Assembly: GCA_963768165.1 (NCBI GenBank)
Contig: CAVYHJ010000026.1
Coordinates: forward strand, 186,001-250,000
DNA: 64,000 nt
Source of the DNA: CAVYHJ01 sp963768165 [NCBI: uncultured bacterium]
GTDB lineage: Bacteria; UBP4; UBA4092
Direction of reading: 5' to 3'
The position numbers and the translations under genes were made by a program. Below the pieces are notes generated by a model. It worked only from the letters and a program-made list of their open reading frames with translations. It was not told the origin of the DNA and did no database searches. This document shows positions 34,340 through 42,683 of this stretch, in pieces. Numbering within the stretch: position 1 is the first letter of the stretch; each line of letters opens with the position of its first letter.

Positions 34340-35080
34340 CTATTCAAGATCTAAATTACCGCTATTAAACTGAACTAGTTTTTTCCAGTTTATAATCCCA
34401 TTATCACAAAAATCTTTTGAGAATTGCTCGGTAAACAAATTAATTACAATACCTCTTTGGTTATTGTATGCGTCGTTATGTTCTTTGGCTTTGTAGCCCA
34501 AAGGTTCAATAATATCAGTATATAGATTCTTGTTTTCACTTATCAAATACCAAAAACTTTGCCCCACGTATTTATAGTAACCACGTACAAAAGATGTTCT
34601 TGTTTTTCCGTAACAAATACCTAGTATAGGCTCAACATTATGTGTATGTTTTGATTGTTTTAATACTTGCGTTGCTTTTCTTAAGTCTTTTTCTTGTTGA
34701 ACCTGTTGCGCGTTATTACCCCAGTTTGGACCAGATTTTACAGACACTAAATAATTAATCTTATTGTTAGTAAATTCTAAATCTACACCTTGTGCCGATG
34801 ATTTACGACCATTGCAAGTTTTTCCAGCTATAAAAATAGCAAGATCTTCCAAGAAATTACCAAAAAACTTTTCTTCGGATGAAGAAAGGCGCGCGTCTAA
34901 GAAATCCTTTATAAGGTCAGAAGCTACTGTAATATTTTTTGCTTTAAAAAGGTAAGGATTTTTATCTTTGAGTACCTTTTTTAAATCTAATGCCTTTAAT
35001 GTACTAATCCTGTTTTCGTGAAAAGTAACAATATTGTTGTTGACATATTTATTTACTTCTTTAAGCGACAAATTTTTCAT
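34340..35080 (-). CDS. Type II restriction endonuclease, PmeII-like family
   Basis: A 246-residue protein that resembles PmeII-family endonucleases: an acidic residue pair (VDLEF) followed by NYLVSVKSGPNWGNNAQQ, a plausible PD-(D/E)xK core with Lys in VSVKSG, then ILGICYGKTRTS, GQSFWYLIS and the conserved LYTDIIEPLGYKAKEHN and INWKKLVQFNSG. It overlaps the upstream methyltransferase by 20 bases, an arrangement typical of R-M genes. It would cut at the same sequence the methyltransferase protects; the recognition site cannot be read from the protein. The gene is notably A/T-rich, like many mobile R-M systems. Confidence 0.75.
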   Translation of the reverse strand: MKNLSLKEVNKYVNNNIVTFHENRISTLKALDLKKVLKDKNPYLFKAKNITVASDLIKDFLDARLSSSEEKFFGNFLEDLAIFIAGKTCNGRKSSAQGVDLEFTNNKINYLVSVKSGPNWGNNAQQVQQEKDLRKATQVLKQSKHTHNVEPILGICYGKTRTSFVRGYYKYVGQSFWYLISENKNLYTDIIEPLGYKAKEHNDAYNNQRGIVINLFTEQFSKDFCDNGIINWKKLVQFNSGNLDLE

Positions 35081-35918
35081 ATTTTCTCTCTTTTAGTGGA
35101 GGATTTAAGTACATTTCAGAAACATTACAATATTCTTGATTTATATCAATGCCAATATATTTTCTACTTAATTCTTGAGCGACAACTGCTGTGGTTCCAC
35201 TACCAATAAAGGGGTCTAAAATAATGTCACCCTCCTTTGTGAAAAGTTGAATGAACCATTCCGGTAGAGCTTTTGGGAATGTAGCGCTATGATTTTTATT
35301 AGAACATTCAGTCGCTAAATGTAGAACATTCGTTGGATATACCTTGTCCTTACCAACCCAATTAGAAACATTTTTCCCAAAGCCACTTTTTGATTTAGAC
35401 TCATCTCTTATTTTATCTGTATCACTTAATTTTCTTAATCGAGAATCTGCCCAGTCACCAATTGGTACCATAACCTTTTCTTGATACATATTAAATTTCT
35501 TATTCTTATTAAATTGCAATAATCGTTCCCAAGAATCTCTAAAACGATTAGACCATTTGCCGGGATAGCAATTCTTTTTATGCCAAATAAACTCCTCAGT
35601 CCAAAACCATCCTTGTTTTCTCATACCATAAATTATATCCATCACATAAGTATGCCTTTCACAATTGACAACTTTCTCTTTAATATTTAAAATAAACGTT
35701 CCAGTAGGTTGCAGTACTTTTAAGAATTGTTCTGTTTTCGGCAAAAACCACTTTGCAAAATCATCAGGATGGACACCTCCATAAGATTTTTTTCTACTAT
35801 CTGCATAAGGCGGCGAAGTAAAAATTAAGTCTATACTATTCTCAGGGAAATCAGCCAAAAGTTTCTCACAGTCCCCACAAAGTATTTGATTGATTGGTAA
35901 AGAATGTATACGATTCAT
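35061..35918 (-). CDS. Type II DNA methyltransferase (beta-class, TSPPY motif)
   Basis: A 285-residue site-specific DNA methyltransferase. The catalytic motif IV is TSPPY (near residue 34), and the SAM-binding motif I DPFIGSGTTAVVAQEL is at the C terminus (about 250-268), which is the beta-class order. SPPY-type motif IV favours N4-cytosine, but N6-adenine activity is also known for such proteins. It is the partner of the overlapping endonuclease gene. No controller (C) protein gene was found nearby; a palindrome lies in the promoter region (see the regulatory feature). Confidence 0.9.
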   Translation of the reverse strand: MNRIHSLPINQILCGDCEKLLADFPENSIDLIFTSPPYADSRKKSYGGVHPDDFAKWFLPKTEQFLKVLQPTGTFILNIKEKVVNCERHTYVMDIIYGMRKQGWFWTEEFIWHKKNCYPGKWSNRFRDSWERLLQFNKNKKFNMYQEKVMVPIGDWADSRLRKLSDTDKIRDESKSKSGFGKNVSNWVGKDKVYPTNVLHLATECSNKNHSATFPKALPEWFIQLFTKEGDIILDPFIGSGTTAVVAQELSRKYIGIDINQEYCNVSEMYLNPPLKERKYEKFVA

Positions 35919-35994
35919 TTTTGAATAAGCTCTTGATAAATCATCTTGCTCTCACATTGACCTAGCATTGTTTTAAAACTATCTATATTCTAGT

Positions 35995-36023
35995 ATTATA
36001 CCGAAATTGCAATGCATTACAAT
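35995..36023 (-). promoter_or_regulatory. R-M promoter with overlapping near-palindrome
   Basis: On the minus strand TTGTAA (36022-36017), 16 bases and TATAAT (36000-35995) lie 77 bp before the methyltransferase ATG. The 18-bp near-palindrome ATTGCAATGCATTACAAT (36006-36023, two mismatching positions) covers the -35 box and spacer, a likely operator. Confidence 0.55.
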
Positions 36024-36162
36024 AGCTTCCCTGCTTCAAGAATGAATATCCTTTTCTTTCACGATGCATTACCTAAAATTTTTTAATTATTATCCCTTCT
36101 CCCAAAAGAATGAAAATCCATTTATATTTGGAAAATTTGAGTCTGTTACTTTCTTTACAATC

Positions 36163-36184
36163 TGTTAGGTAGTGCACCTTTTGG
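36163..36184. repeat. Direct repeat TGTTAGGTAGTGYACC, copy 1
   Basis: TGTTAGGTAGTGCACCTTTTGG; nearly identical to copies at 36965-36986 and 37048-37069. Copies 1 and 2 bracket the BrnT-like toxin and its partner gene. Confidence 0.85.
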
Positions 36185-36317
36185 TACAATATAATTTAAT
36201 TATAAATTATGCATGTTGAAATAGGAATTAATTCAGAGGAAGGAGTCGGGATACAGGAGCGGTATTTCAATATCAGAAATTATAATAAGCATAATGGTAT
36301 AATAAGTAAAGGCAAAA

Positions 36318-36589
36318 ATGGAATTTGAATCGGACTTAAAGGAAGCGGTTGAGAACAAAAAAGACATGGTATTACCTTTCAAGAAGCGGCTACAATCTTT
36401 GGAGACCCATTAGCCTATACATTTACAGACCCGGATCATTCCTTAGATGAAGAGCGGTTTCTAACGTTTGGAATGGCGCAAAATAAAAAGTTGATTATAG
36501 TGTCCCATATAGTACGTGAAACCAGGATAAGAATCATCAGCGCGCGTCCGATGACTTATCGGGAGAAAAAGATATATGAAGAAAAATAA
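36318..36589 (+). pseudogene. BrnT-like toxin, frameshifted in an A6 run
   Basis: Translation from the ATG at 36318 gives MEFESDLKEAVENKKD and then leaves the family. From the A6 run at 36357-36362 onward, the neighbouring frame continues as a typical BrnT toxin: HGITFQEAATIFGDPLAY, then TDPDHSLDEERFLTFGMA, and the end RIRIISARPMTYREKKIYEE, running to a TAA at 36587-36589. One extra A in the run would restore a normal BrnT ORF of about 90 residues. BrnT is a ribonuclease toxin. The break may be a real inactivation, a sequencing error in a homopolymer, or a slippage site. The partner gene overlaps its 3' end. Confidence 0.8.
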
Positions 36590-36884
36590 ATCAAACGGAT
36601 TACGAACGGAATATAATCGAAAAGATTTGGGTGTGGGTGTTCGTGGCAAATATTTGGAGGATTATAAGAAGGGAACCAATCTCGTACTCATTTATCCTGA
36701 TATCGCCAAAGTATTTCCCACAGAAGAATCTGTGAATAAGGCTCTGAGAACTATCATCAATAGTACACGCAGGACAGGAATAACCATCTCAAAACGTTCA
36801 ATTGCTTTTGCTCGCAGGCATAAAAAAAGTCGCACTATTTCTCAACAGGTAACAAATACACCCAAATCTACAGTTTCTCGATAA
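36576..36884 (+). CDS. Putative antitoxin partner of the BrnT-like toxin
   Basis: A 102-residue basic protein whose ATG lies inside the last codons of the BrnT-like gene. The segment RTEYNRKDLGVGVRGKYLEDYKKGTNLVLIYPDIAKVFPTEESVNKALR matches the small proteins that often follow brnT genes and are assumed to be antitoxins, although they are not the canonical BrnA with a ribbon-helix-helix. The tail after residue 65 is unusually Arg/Ser/Thr-rich. It is intact, unlike the toxin gene. Confidence 0.65.
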   Translation: MKKNKSNGLRTEYNRKDLGVGVRGKYLEDYKKGTNLVLIYPDIAKVFPTEESVNKALRTIINSTRRTGITISKRSIAFARRHKKSRTISQQVTNTPKSTVSR

Positions 36885-36964
36885 ATACGAAATTCTTTGT
36901 TTCTGAAAGTAATACCCTCTTTTTCATCCCTAATTTAAATCTTCGTATTAATTCATCAAAAATC

Positions 36965-36986
36965 TGTTAGGTAGTGTACCTTATGG
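36965..36986. repeat. Direct repeat TGTTAGGTAGTGYACC, copy 2
   Basis: TGTTAGGTAGTGTACCTTATGG, two differences from copy 1. It lies 80 bp after the antitoxin-like gene. Confidence 0.85.
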
Positions 36987-37047
36987 TGCATGGGAGATGT
37001 AGTGGAGAGGGTACGGAGATGGTATGGAGAGGGTCACCTGTTGGTTT

Positions 37048-37069
37048 TGTTAGGTAGTGTACCTTTTGG
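37048..37069. repeat. Direct repeat TGTTAGGTAGTGYACC, copy 3
   Basis: TGTTAGGTAGTGTACCTTTTGG, identical to copy 1 except one base. Confidence 0.85.
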
Positions 37070-37083
37070 GATAGTAGAAAGTC

Positions 37084-37108
37084 AGTTTCAAGTTTCAAGT
37101 TTCAAGTT
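37084..37108. repeat. Heptanucleotide array (AGTTTCA)3
   Basis: Three perfect AGTTTCA units and a partial AGTT. The same unit is found at 63173-63204 and in degenerate form at 9639-9670. Confidence 0.85.
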
Positions 37109-37139
37109 AAAACAAGGAAATAGGATAAATAAAAGATAG

Positions 37140-37176
37140 GCGTCGGGAAAGAAGAAAAGCATTACATTCCTGACGC
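37140..37176. repeat. REP-like palindromic element, copy B
   Basis: GCGTCGGGAAAG ... CATTCCTGACGC; matches the reverse complement of the element at 18613-18647 at about 31 of 35 positions, with the loop also conserved. Confidence 0.7.
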
Positions 37177-37617
37177 AGGGAACTACTCAAAATACTGGGC
37201 ATTGCCCACAGTTTCCACCATTTCCAAAAGATGTTAGGCAAGTCCCACCCACGACAAGTACATTCGGGGACAAGTTAATGAAGTAACCACTGCAAAAATA
37301 TATCATTGAATTTAAAGGAGATATCAGAGTCGTCCTGTGCGACTTTGAAATTTATAAATTGCAAAATATTTATCTACGATATTCATTTTACTAAAGTTAC
37401 AATAAAATCCTATCCCGTACCGGGTTTGGAGTGGAATTGAAAATAGCAATTCCGCTTCCAAGACATAAAAAATGGAGGTCGGTTTACTCCATGTGCTGTT
37501 TTGACACGCCTAACATTTCATGGAAATGCTGCGAAGATTTTACTTAAAGACAAAAGGTTATCTACAATAATATCAATGATTTAAACTCTTCTACATTTGT
37601 AGAAGAGTTAGAATACT

Positions 37618-38598
37618 TTACAATGGCAAACTGACTGGTTTGGCTTTTTTGGCGGAGAGATAGGCAGCGAGAGCGAGTTCCATAGCGCGGAGTCCGTCTT
37701 CCCCAGTGATGGGAACAGGGGTATCCTGTTCGATGGCATCAATAAACGATTTCACAAGACCGAAGTCCATATCGGAACCCCAGTACGCCCATTGCGCGGT
37801 GACATCTTTGTTATTATAGACATCAATTTTCTGTTTGAACGCATCGAGAGATAAGGTTCCCTTCGTGCCAATGATTCGCATGGTTACATCTCCCCAGGTC
37901 GGATAGGCTTTAGGGCGGGACCAACTGGGGTCGAGGGTACAGAAGGTTCCATCGGAGAGTTTAAAACTTAATGTCCCACAATCATCGGCTTTGATTTTGT
38001 GATAGCGGGTATCAATTTCCGCGTACACTTCCACAAATTCCTGTTTGGTAATCCAGCGGATTAGGTCAGCCACATGAACCGTATGATCCATCACCGCGCC
38101 CCCGCCTGCTTTCTTTTTGTCAATGAACCACCCTCCCGGCATTCTGCCGTGATTGGTACTATTAATGGCGAGAATTTTACCAAGTTTCCCTTCATCCACC
38201 GTTTCTTTCATACGCTTAATGGCGGGCGCGAATCGACAGGGGAACGCTGTTTGCAATTTCACCTTATTTTTCTTGCAGATATCAATCATGGCTTGCGCAT
38301 CGGTAACAGAAACAGAAATGGGCTTTTCGCAGAGGATATGTTTCCCCACATTAGCAGCAAGGATGGTCAATTCTTTATGTTTGACATTCTCACTGGTAAT
38401 GACAACAGCATCCACTTCATTAATCAACTCTGCGTATTTCTTAAAGAATTTGGTTTTGAATTGTTTGGCGGCAGCTTGTCCCCGTTTGGTATCATCATCG
38501 GCGACACCAACCAATTGAACATTGGATAATTGTTTCAAGGAATGAACATAACTATAAGCGTGCATGTGAGCGAAACTTAATATTCCTACTTTAATCAT
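37618..38598 (-). CDS. Gfo/Idh/MocA family oxidoreductase (second of pair)
   Basis: A 326-residue NAD(P)-dependent sugar/inositol dehydrogenase-like protein. The N-terminal Rossmann domain lacks the full GxGxxG (KVGILSFAHMHAYSYVHSL) but has VGVADDD at the second strand; the catalytic EKP motif is present (HILCEKPISVSV), and a C-terminal beta-sheet domain contains GGGAVMDHTVHVADLIRWI. The substrate is unknown; such tandem genes often act on cyclitols or amino sugars. It follows its paralogue by 13 bp in the lnt/Gfo-Idh-MocA cluster. Confidence 0.85.
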   Translation of the reverse strand: MIKVGILSFAHMHAYSYVHSLKQLSNVQLVGVADDDTKRGQAAAKQFKTKFFKKYAELINEVDAVVITSENVKHKELTILAANVGKHILCEKPISVSVTDAQAMIDICKKNKVKLQTAFPCRFAPAIKRMKETVDEGKLGKILAINSTNHGRMPGGWFIDKKKAGGGAVMDHTVHVADLIRWITKQEFVEVYAEIDTRYHKIKADDCGTLSFKLSDGTFCTLDPSWSRPKAYPTWGDVTMRIIGTKGTLSLDAFKQKIDVYNNKDVTAQWAYWGSDMDFGLVKSFIDAIEQDTPVPITGEDGLRAMELALAAYLSAKKAKPVSLPL

Positions 38599-38611
38599 TT
38601 TTGTTCTCCTT

Positions 38612-39601
38612 TTACTCTAAATTTATCGGTTGGCCGGTTTCAATGGATTCCAAAGCAGCCAACGACACTTTTAGTGCATTGACAGCATCCTGAGTAGTTA
38701 CCAGGGGTTTCTTTTTATTTTTCACACAATCAATAAAATGGCGTAGTTCACTGGTATAAGGGTCTTCCGCCAGCGGTGATTCAGGAATGGCGACACCGGT
38801 TGATTTGAAATCCGTAGATTGAAGATTGACAAATAGTGGGTTGGTATCATAACTCGAATATTCCAACAAACCCTGGTCACCGGAGATTTCAACCTTGTAA
38901 CCAAAACCGGAAGGTTCCGCCCAACTCCCTTCCACATGGGCGATAACCCCATTCTTATAGCGAATAACCACAAGGGCGTAATCAAAATCTTTGATTCCAC
39001 TTTTAGAAAGCCCTCGGGCGAATACACGTTTGGGCTTTCCGAAAAACCAATTCATAAAGTCAAAATCGTGGATAATCAAATCGAGAACAACCCCACCGCT
39101 CATTGATAATGTCCTGTACCAATTTTGCTCCCCTTGTGGGAAATGTCCAGTACGGGAAGAACGAGCTACACCGACTTTCCCAACTTTGCCTTGGTCAATT
39201 AAATTTTTGATAGTAACAATATCCGGAAAGAACCGACAGACATGACCGACCATGAATGTGGATTTAGATTTCTCGACAAGATTGGCGATTTCTTCCGCAT
39301 CGGGAAGTGTTCTAGCAATCGGTTTTTCACAAAAGATATGCTTACCGGTTTTCAGAGCTTTGATGACATATTTTTTGTGTAAAGGAGTAGGCAGGCAAAT
39401 ATTAATAATATCAATCGCCGGATCATTAATTAGGCTGTCTGCTGATTTTTCAAATCGAACATTAAACTGTTGTGCTGTTTCTCTGCCTTTAAGTTCATTC
39501 TCATCGGCAAACGCGGTGACCTGAACATCTTGAATTTGTTTGAACGATGCGGCATGAATTCGTCCCATAGCTCCGGTACCCAATATTCCAACGCGTAACA
39601 T
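38612..39601 (-). CDS. Gfo/Idh/MocA family oxidoreductase (first of pair)
   Basis: A 329-residue protein counted from the ATG at 39601, which follows AAGGAGAT; the open frame runs 183 bases further upstream into the lnt gene, but those residues are not dehydrogenase-like. The Rossmann motif is VGILGTGAMGRIHAASF, the catalytic Lys is in HIFCEKPIART, and SMSGGVVLDLIIHDFDFMNWFFG marks the C-terminal domain. It is paralogous to the next gene. The substrate is unknown; a role in envelope sugar or inositol metabolism would fit the neighbours. Confidence 0.87.
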   Translation of the reverse strand: MLRVGILGTGAMGRIHAASFKQIQDVQVTAFADENELKGRETAQQFNVRFEKSADSLINDPAIDIINICLPTPLHKKYVIKALKTGKHIFCEKPIARTLPDAEEIANLVEKSKSTFMVGHVCRFFPDIVTIKNLIDQGKVGKVGVARSSRTGHFPQGEQNWYRTLSMSGGVVLDLIIHDFDFMNWFFGKPKRVFARGLSKSGIKDFDYALVVIRYKNGVIAHVEGSWAEPSGFGYKVEISGDQGLLEYSSYDTNPLFVNLQSTDFKSTGVAIPESPLAEDPYTSELRHFIDCVKNKKKPLVTTQDAVNALKVSLAALESIETGQPINLE

Positions 39602-39702
39602 AAAAATCTCCTTGCGAAACAATTTTATATTCAAAATAGGACATTCATTAGAATACTCATCCGAGTATATCAAACCGAAAATAGGGACGCAATAGAATGA
39701 GT

Positions 39703-41241
39703 TTAGGTATTCTTTGAATAAATGGATTTGGCATGGCTGGCGATAAGAAGAAGCAAAATAATTCCGCAGAGCAGGGGAAGCCAATCGCCATATTGGAGAT
39801 AAAAAGTTTTTGAGGGATGGTCTTCAATTGGCAAGTTCTGTGTCAACGTTCCCGTCTGATAAATATCCAAAGCTTTCAAAACGCGTCCCCGTTTATCAAT
39901 AAAGCAGGAATATCCTGTATTAGCGGCACGGACGATAGGAACACCGGTTTCAATTGCTCTGAACCTGGCGATATCGGCATGTTCATACGGTGCGGCTGTT
40001 CTCCCGAACCAGGAATCATTGGTCACAATGACAAGGAATTGTGCGCTACGATTAACCATCGCACGTGCGATACTCGGGACAATGGATTCAAAGCACACGA
40101 GACAGGATAGATTGATTGACGTTGAATCCATGGTTGTGTGAAATAGTGTTAAATCGTTCCCCGGAGTGAAATGACTGGGCACAAGATTAAGATTTTTCAA
40201 AGATGGGAAAGTTGCTTCCAGAGGCAAATATTCTCCAAAAGGCACAAGATGAGTTTTGTTATACTTTTGTGACATGTCTCCATTGGGTTCTACGAGATAG
40301 ACCGCATTATAGAAAACTCTTTCAGGTTCTGGATAATTATCATCCAATGTACCAAACAGTAAATTGATTCGATTGGAGGTTGCCAGTGTGACCAGTTGAT
40401 TCCGGTAAATTGTATTTTCAGAAATATAATCGGTTACTGCAGTTTCCGGCCAGACTATCAGAGAAGGGTTTTGTGGTAATACCTTTTGAGTCAGATTGAT
40501 ATATTTATTGAAATGTTCCAATTCCTTTGCGTCATCCCATTTCATTTCTTGGGGTATATTCCCTTGAACGATAGCGATGGTAGTTATGCGGTTGGAGGTT
40601 GATGGTTGCTGCATTCGATGAGAACCATACATATAATTCATTCCTAGCATTACAACCAAACCTATAAGTAAAAAAAGAATTCCTGGAGAAAGTTTTTTAT
40701 GTTGACGCCATTCAAAAATTAATTGAGACGTAATCCCATTACACAATAAAATCAGAAAAGTAATACCCAAAACTCCAGTGATTGAAGATATTTGAATGAG
40801 ATTTAGATTAGATGCCTGACTATAACCGAGTAACCCCCAGGGAAACCCCAAGGGACCCAGTCCCCGGATATATTCGAGAGTTGTCCAGAGGATAGGAGTT
40901 ATTATCCATAGGCTATTTTTATATTTTTCCGACAACCACACCAAAAGAATGGCGAATACCACGACATATAGAGATAGTATCAATGACAGAACGATTGTTG
41001 CCAATGGCATAATACTGTCAAACTGTGAGAGAACGTTCAGCCAATAGAGAATCCCATAAAAATAAACAAATCCTGTTACTAGTCCCAATTTACCCGCGGA
41101 GGGTAAATCTTTTTTTTGAAGAGCGATGAGTAATGGAACTAGCGCAACCCAGGCAAGAAATGTAAAAGAGATGGTTGGAAAACTAATGACAAGAAGTATC
41201 CCACTAAGAATTGCAAAGATAATATCTAATTTACGATTCAC
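39703..41241 (-). CDS. lnt: Apolipoprotein N-acyltransferase
   Basis: A 512-residue inner-membrane protein that adds the third acyl chain to lipoproteins. Six N-terminal membrane helices are followed by a nitrilase-type domain (about 225-480). The catalytic triad is visible: Glu in WPETAV, Lys in YNKTHLVPFGEY and Cys in LSCLVCFESIVPS. A final helix anchors the C terminus. Lnt is a Gram-negative and actinobacterial enzyme and fits the lipoprotein genes in the window. The rplM-rpsI operon upstream is separated by a terminator. Confidence 0.93.
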   Translation of the reverse strand: MNRKLDIIFAILSGILLVISFPTISFTFLAWVALVPLLIALQKKDLPSAGKLGLVTGFVYFYGILYWLNVLSQFDSIMPLATIVLSLILSLYVVVFAILLVWLSEKYKNSLWIITPILWTTLEYIRGLGPLGFPWGLLGYSQASNLNLIQISSITGVLGITFLILLCNGITSQLIFEWRQHKKLSPGILFLLIGLVVMLGMNYMYGSHRMQQPSTSNRITTIAIVQGNIPQEMKWDDAKELEHFNKYINLTQKVLPQNPSLIVWPETAVTDYISENTIYRNQLVTLATSNRINLLFGTLDDNYPEPERVFYNAVYLVEPNGDMSQKYNKTHLVPFGEYLPLEATFPSLKNLNLVPSHFTPGNDLTLFHTTMDSTSINLSCLVCFESIVPSIARAMVNRSAQFLVIVTNDSWFGRTAAPYEHADIARFRAIETGVPIVRAANTGYSCFIDKRGRVLKALDIYQTGTLTQNLPIEDHPSKTFYLQYGDWLPLLCGIILLLLIASHAKSIYSKNT

Positions 41242-41260
41242 AAAATAACTCCATTGGATA

Positions 41261-41303
41261 ATAAAATAAAAAGGGCATTTTTGGATTTAGCCAAAAACAC
41301 CCT
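41261..41303 (-). terminator. Rho-independent terminator of the rplM-rpsI operon
   Basis: On the minus strand an imperfect stem (AGGGTGTTTTTGG with CCAAAAATGCCCT) is followed by TTTTTATTTTATT, 30 bp after the rpsI stop. Confidence 0.75.
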
Positions 41304-41332
41304 GTAAATTATAAACGAAATTACTATCCGAT

Positions 41333-42034
41333 TTAACGTTTGGAGAATTGGAACCGTTTGCGAGCACCGGATTGGCCATATTTTTTCCGTTCCACCATTC
41401 GAGGGTCCCGGGTTACCAATCCCGCGGAGCGCAAACTTTTTCGCAAGCTTTCATCAAAATCAATCAACGCATTGGCGATTCCATGCCGTACGGCATCCGC
41501 CTGTCCCATCAAACCACTTCCTTCAACAGAGACAAATACATCGAATTTACCGGTGGTCTGTGTCGCAAAAAATGGTTCTACAATCAAGTTATCCAATCGT
41601 TTGTGACGAAAATAATTTTGCGAACTCAATCCGTTTACGGTAATTTGCCCTTTGCCAGGAGCCAACCGGACGCGCGCTACAGCAGTTTTCCGCCTGCCGG
41701 TACCAAGATAAAAGGAACCTACCGGTTTTTCAATGACTACTTTTTTTACCACTTCCGATTTTGATTTGATTACAACAGGCTTTTCCGCTTCTGCAATCAC
41801 AGGTATCACAGTAGCAGGTACTGTAGGAGAGGTGGGTTCAGCTGTTTTAATCTCTACCGTAGCAGGTACTACCACTTCTGTTTTTACTGGTTCAGCTTCT
41901 TTGGTGGTTTTCTTCCGATGGGTAACTGTTTTCTTTACGACAGCTTTTTCTTCACCAGCAGCCGCTTCTTTTTTAACCGTTTTCTTAACCGTTTTTTTCG
42001 GTTCTATTTCTTTAGAGTCTTTTTCTTCTGTCAT
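41333..42034 (-). CDS. rpsI: 30S ribosomal protein S9 with a long N-terminal extension
   Basis: A 233-residue protein. Residues 106-233 are a complete S9 domain ([25 protein letters not shown], then [46 protein letters not shown]). Residues 1-105 are a low-complexity extension rich in Lys, Glu, Val, Thr, Ala and Pro with [14 protein letters not shown] repeats, absent from standard S9 (about 130 residues). The gene follows rplM in the usual L13-S9 order. The start at 42034 has the ribosome-binding site AAAGGAAAAAT. The extension may act in ribosome assembly or RNA binding; that is inference. Confidence 0.93.
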   Translation of the reverse strand: MTEEKDSKEIEPKKTVKKTVKKEAAAGEEKAVVKKTVTHRKKTTKEAEPVKTEVVVPATVEIKTAEPTSPTVPATVIPVIAEAEKPVVIKSKSEVVKKVVIEKPVGSFYLGTGRRKTAVARVRLAPGKGQITVNGLSSQNYFRHKRLDNLIVEPFFATQTTGKFDVFVSVEGSGLMGQADAVRHGIANALIDFDESLRKSLRSAGLVTRDPRMVERKKYGQSGARKRFQFSKR

Positions 42035-42056
42035 GAATTTTTCCTTTTACTTGGGA

Positions 42057-42497
42057 TTATTTTGTTTTGGTTAATGTTACAACTTCCGGTTTCTGTGCTT
42101 CGTGAGTATGTTTCGCGTCTTTAAAAATCCGCAGACGGGTCATACTGGCTTTGCCAATTTTATTTTTTGGCACCATTCCTTTGACGGCTTCATAAATCAC
42201 GTCATCGGATTTATTTTCCATCATGGCTTTTAATTTAGTGGTCCGTAAATTACCAACATATCCACTGTGACGAAAATACCATTTATTCTCCATCTTGTTT
42301 CCCGTCACTTTGATTTTGTCGGAATTAATCACGACCACATGATCCCCATTGGCAATATTGGGAGTAAAAGTCGGAAGATGTTTCCCTTGCAGTAGTGTCG
42401 CCACACGAGTCGCCAAGCGTCCCAATGTTTGACCGTCGGCATCAATCAGATACCATTTCGGTTGAATAGTTTCCTTTTTTAATTCGAACGTCTTCAT
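42057..42497 (-). CDS. rplM: 50S ribosomal protein L13
   Basis: A 146-residue L13 protein. Family features are WYLIDADGQTLGRLATRVATLLQGKH, NGDHVVVINSDKIKVTGNK, YFRHSGYVGNLRTTKL, and the MVPKNKIGKASMTRLRIF segment. It is the first gene of the L13-S9 pair. The length and order are standard; only its partner S9 is unusual. Confidence 0.96.
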   Translation of the reverse strand: MKTFELKKETIQPKWYLIDADGQTLGRLATRVATLLQGKHLPTFTPNIANGDHVVVINSDKIKVTGNKMENKWYFRHSGYVGNLRTTKLKAMMENKSDDVIYEAVKGMVPKNKIGKASMTRLRIFKDAKHTHEAQKPEVVTLTKTK

Positions 42498-42683
42498 TTT
42501 AAATTTCTACCTTTCCATGTTCCCCTGGGTTATGTTATGTGACAAAAGAATCTCTCGGTTACGGGGTGGTAGCGAGATTTTCCCAATGACATAACTCAAT
42601 GACTCTTGAATTCTAGGGAAATTACAAACCATTAATGTTATCCTAAATTGACCCCTAAAGTCAATCGTGATAGGGTAGGGGAC

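Larger units (their letters stand above)
35919..36317. other. 399-bp divergent intergenic region between the R-M genes and the BrnT-like locus
   Basis: This gap holds the R-M promoter and a near-palindrome (35995-36023) and the first copy of the TGTTAGGTAGTGYACC repeat (36163-36184). No gene is visible. Confidence 0.6.
36885..37617. other. 733-bp repeat-rich intergenic region
   Basis: No gene is visible. In order it holds the second and third TGTTAGGTAGTGYACC repeats (36965-36986, 37048-37069), between them a G-rich stretch with repeated GGAGAGGGT, a heptanucleotide array (37084-37108) and a REP-like palindrome (37140-37176). The remainder up to 37617 shows no structure I can name. Confidence 0.7.

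Noticed and set aside
41733-42074. A Thr/Phe/Val-rich plus-strand frame resembling a membrane protein
   Set aside because: It is the mirror of the low-complexity S9 extension; the hydrophobic look comes from antisense Lys/Glu codons.
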